From NCBI RefSeq assembly GCF_026914265.1, contig NC_069122.1, forward strand, positions 38,305,473 to 38,369,472: a DNA stretch of 64,000 nucleotides. The letters are read 5' to 3'. The first letter of the stretch is position 1; each line of letters begins with the position of its first letter. The notes beneath the pieces are model-generated. The model was given only the letters and a program-made list of their open reading frames with translations. It searched no databases and had not been told where the DNA came from. The translations under genes were made by a program, and so were the position numbers. Positions 60,546 through 64,000 of this stretch are shown here, one piece after another. Source of the DNA: Mya arenaria. Taxonomy: Eukaryota > Mollusca > Bivalvia > Myida > Myidae.

Positions 60546-62378
60546 ATGGGTAAGAGTTTAACAGAAAAGGACTTTGATCAAGTTGAATCCTGGATCGGAA
60601 CTGGGCCCAAAACATTCAATCTATTGTACAGCATAACAAGGGATGGCTGTGACGGGAGTGTGTTTCATCAGAAATGTGACAACCAGGGACCAACACTTAC
60701 AGTCTTGTACAACAAGGAGGGTTCCGTGTATGGAGGGTACGTAAGTGTCAGCTGGAAATCACCACAAAGCCCTTTAAATGAACATGACGACGCGGCATTT
60801 CTATATCAGTTGTATTTCTCTGGCAATAAGATCTCGATGAAATTTCCATTAAAAAGCGGACAAATAGCTATTTGTTCATTTATCGGTTATGGGCCAATAT
60901 TTGGTAGAAACTCATATACTGATTTATATACATTCAATCATGTAATATAAAAGTCTTCTTCGGGAGAATACAACCTGAATGGATCCATGAGTACAAACTT
61001 CGGTACGGACTACAAAACAGGAGGAACAGCGTCAAATGAAGTAAACAACGGACACATCAGAGTAACGGAGTTGAAGGTTTACGCAGTCAAAGGTAAAGTA
61101 AGGTATACGGTCGTGCGTTAAATTATACGTTATAGTTTATAAAATAGATTCTTTAATTATATATGATAAATGTTCTAATCAGTATTCAGATTTTGTTGGT
61201 AAATTATGTTAAGATACTTTTAGTTGTACCTGCTGTTGCTGATAGATTGTAATTGTATTTAGTAAACGTGTTTATTAAATAAATGAAACAATTATATATA
61301 TATGTGTGTGTGTGCGTGTACTTAAACAAGCTATTTAACTGAAAAGATATTCATTAATACAGCACGATATGTTCAAATACTTTATTTGTAGATGGCCGAA
61401 GAAAAAACCCAGATTTGCCGAATCCATGGCGGAAGACTGCAGAATGGGGACCGGAGGTAAACTCAATACGCAAACAATGAACATCGATTTAATTTATTAT
61501 TATGCGTGTTGTTTTTAATGCAGTTGTGGTTGTTTAATCCATTTCATTTAGTTAAATTCATTTCTATTTTTAGTATGCCAGATAACATTGACATTATTTT
61601 AACTTGTTTCATTAAGATTCAATTCTTATGTTTTTGATCAGTCGTATTTATGTTTAGAATTATGTATAGGGCATCGAGTGTTATTTGGCTATATGGATAT
61701 CTCTATGAAAGTATATGAATAAACCCCGTTAACTTATCGGTGAAAGTTGGTTTCGGTTTGTTGACGCTAGTTCTAAATTTGTAAACGCAAAACATTTATG
61801 TTTTGTCTCTTGATATATCGTCTGTCCTCTTATAATGTACTCAGTTTATAGCATTTATGTTTAATATTATGTAGGGACACCGATTGTTACTTGTCCATAT
61901 TAATATGTACACACACGCATAGTCCCATGTTCAATAACATTTGAATAAAACTTGCATCTGATGATAACTGCCAACAATTGAAAAACTAATGCAGCCTGAA
62001 GTGTACCTAGCACCTAAATTCCTATTTTGGATTGAAGAATGATTGTAAACTGAAAATTAAAAATGTATAAATCTTTGAAGTCTTTTGACACTAGCGTAGT
62101 TCTTTAGAAGGCGCCGGAATGATTAAATCGCTCTCGTAATCACTATTCAAACAAATATATTGTCGTTGGTTTTGTAGTTGCTTGAGAGTTTGAAAGAAGA
62201 GGTAAAAGGCATCCAACCACCAGAAGAACTTGACGTGCCACATTTCAACATTCTATTGATTGGGCCCTTAGGCTCGGGTAAATCGAGCTTCTGTAATTTG
62301 GTGTCATCTGTTTTTCGGGGGAGAATATCACACCGTGCAAGAGTTGGTGGAGACTCGGACATCAGTACAACAACCATG
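60546..62378 (+). pseudogene. IFI44-like: IFI44-like TLDc-GTPase #5, 5' half, one nonsense codon
   Basis: Exons 60546-61092, 61392-61456 and 62178-62378 cover TLDc, linker and P-loop (GPLGSGKSS); exons 4-6 should lie beyond the window end. The start MGKSLTEKDFDQVE and all splice sites are normal. In the TLDc exon CAA has become TAA (VI-stop-KSSSGEYNLNG), truncating after about 134 residues; the frame then continues open to the donor. All else is intact, so this is a recent loss, a polymorphism or a base error. It is the sister copy of the pseudogene at 6821-11965, sharing DDAAFLYQLYFSGNKIS-type sequence and intron content, but with none of that copy's lesions in the region shown. Confidence 0.85.
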
Positions 62379-63879
62379 GTAAGACTTCCTTGATCAAGAC
62401 TGCGTTGGAAAGGTTTAATATATATATATCCATATGCAATAAAAGAAACGAACATAACATATATTTACTTCGTATTGTGTCAGAAAGGATGCCATTTAAG
62501 AACGTTGAACGTTTAAATTACTGTATTATATATCCAATGCATAATGATATTAATGTTGATGAATCCACACACCCCTGCCCTTTTAGAGAAAGCGGAAATA
62601 AGTGGCGTTTAAGACAGAACTATTGGCTCAAAATGAACGAACGTTAGGGAAACGTATTTTTGTAAATGGTAAAGGAATATTCTTTCTTCATACTACTTTT
62701 ATGGCATATAATATTTGTTTTAAACGTAAATCGTGAATGAAATCCGGAGCGATTCTTCAAACGGATTTTGTACGGTCCCATGCGATAGTCAAATTGTTCA
62801 CATTTATTGAATGGCTTGTCGGTCAAGCCCATTTCCTGAAAGACCAGTGAACCAATGCACGAGGTCGAAAGGCCGAGGGCAACAGTTTTCTTGGTCCTTC
62901 CCCGACTATTCTTTACTTCAGAAATATGTATTTAAGTTTTCACAATAACAGTTGATCATACAAAGCCAGGGTGTGGTTCAAAGTGTACCTAGCACCTAAA
63001 CAATTATACCTTATCTTGTTACTGGGTAAAATGTAAATAAACACCAGTTTCGTCAAATTAAGAAAACGCCTCGTTATATTGAAGCACATGTCTTTTTGAA
63101 ATTAAAATGTTCCAAACAAAAATATTAGTATTACTTACATAAACGTTAAAGATACACACAAAGGTGTGTTTTTTCTGGATCATACGTTTTCTTTAAATCA
63201 AAAGTAATTGAATATACTTTCTGTTCATGTTTCTCCTTTAAATGTATTACTAATTTAGCAAAATGAAAGATAATAAAATAACCCAAAAGAAAAGATTGTC
63301 CAAAACAATTTTGCACATTCAACCAACTAAAGGGAACTATCGACCATATTCGTTGAAGTAAAATAAATAAATGATTTAATAGCATTATCATGTTCAACTC
63401 ATTTGACTTTAATGATAATTACGAGAAATGCATTTATACAAAAGTCAAAGCGAAAATTTGGCCCTTTATAACTGGATATTTTGTGGCCACGTAGCTATTA
63501 ATTAAAAAACGTATAACTTGAAGACCATTCAATGTATAAATAACTATGAAGGGACTAGAATAACTAGATTTAGGTTTTCTATGAACGAGTTCTAAGTACT
63601 TAGTACGTTGGAAGCAGAGAAGTTGTAAAATTTCGCACTGCACTATACGAAACAATACCAACAGGTTAGGGCTAACCATACAAATAAAGTTGATACTGAA
63701 ATTTAAAAAAAAACATGACTCTTGTAGGTGTATGATTTAGGCCAATGCAAAAACATTTCTTTTCAGCGTATATGGATGTTCATGTTTAATTCATTTTACT
63801 TTTATGACCTACACAAAAAAGCCATATGATTTAGGAACATATAAAAACATATTAGCCTTCATAAAAAACCTGCGAGCCT
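62379..63879. other. Intron 3 of gene #5
   Basis: AT-rich, collinear with 8386-9880. No gene recognised; the short frames are not conserved between the two copies. Confidence 0.5.
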
Positions 63880-64000
63880 ATCCGCCGGTCTACCTGCCTA
63901 ACTGTATACTGTCCTCTCTGTCTGTCTGTCCTCCTGTCTTTTGGTTTGTGTATATGTTTGTGTGTCTGCCTTTTTATCTGCTTGACTGTCTGTGTATATG
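63880..64000 (+). repeat. TCTG-rich tract at window end
   Basis: Same low-complexity tract as 9880-10105, beginning CTGCGAGCCTATCCGCCGGT against CTGCCCGCCTATCCGCCGGT there. By collinearity exon 4 of gene #5 should begin about 180-200 bp past the window end. Confidence 0.8.

Larger units (their letters stand above)
54600..64000 (+). repeat. Segmental duplication of about 2720-10260
   Basis: From the DNA before exon 4 of gene #4 to the window end, features occur in the same order as from 2720: exons 4-6 of an IFI44-like gene with a MITE-A in intron 5, a minus-strand C1q copy with a MITE-A in its intron, then a second IFI44-like gene with the same intron 3 and TCTG tract. The first block lacks about 2 kb corresponding to roughly 58720-60715. 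Confidence 0.8.

Noticed and set aside
1-64000. LTR retroelements, Polintons or other capsid-bearing elements
   Set aside because: I looked for paired long terminal repeats and for gag, integrase, envelope or capsid-like frames and saw none. The two reverse-transcriptase remnants are LINE-type.

Overview
The window looks like nuclear DNA of a bivalve mollusc. It is AT-rich, has long introns with canonical GT/AG sites, carries many small inverted-repeat elements, and encodes two protein families that are strongly expanded in bivalves. I cannot name the species. Nothing looks bacterial or organellar, and I saw no rRNA or intact tRNA gene, CRISPR array, LTR retroelement or Polinton.

The core is a tandem array. 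One component, always on the plus strand, is a six-exon gene for an interferon-induced protein 44-like (IFI44/IFI44L) GTPase: an N-terminal TLDc domain, then a GTPase domain with P-loop, DxxG and TKxD motifs. The other, always on the minus strand between successive IFI44-like genes, is a C1q-domain gene whose best copy once encoded signal peptide, coiled coil, Ser/His-rich linker and C1q domain. Neighbouring units are therefore head to head across one intergenic region. IFI44-like copies: #1 (3' half only, from 2828), a pseudogene (6821-11965), #2 (15056-23271, intact), #3 (38446-41445, one frameshift), #4 (51265-56271, intact) and #5 (60546 to the window end, one nonsense codon). C1q copies lie at about 5.1-6.75, 12.5-13.3, 24.2-32.7, 42.4-44.6 and 57.2-59.3 kb. 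Every C1q copy seems broken, while two IFI44-like genes read cleanly through all exons.

Much of the array arose by block duplication. Roughly 2.7-10.3 kb resembles 54.6-64.0 kb, sharing repeat insertions and intronic microsatellites, but the first block has lost about 2 kb, which fuses a C1q remnant to a headless IFI44-like pseudogene.

Mobile DNA fills the gaps and introns: a 1.9-kb inverted-repeat element with TA duplications and an embedded spliced mini-gene (18206-20123), with its empty site visible in gene #4; a dispersed array of about 146-bp monomers bearing palindromic AGGTCA half-sites (15771-17397, 27082-28345, 47914-48484); a 6.9-kb composite insertion in a C1q intron (24574-31488); a PIF/Harbinger-like element (36300-37918); degenerate LINEs (33661-35930 and 48485-49060); several MITE families; and microsatellites.

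Functionally this is probably an innate-immune cluster, pairing an intracellular inducible GTPase family with what was a secreted C1q-type recognition or metal-binding protein. That role is inferred from the families.
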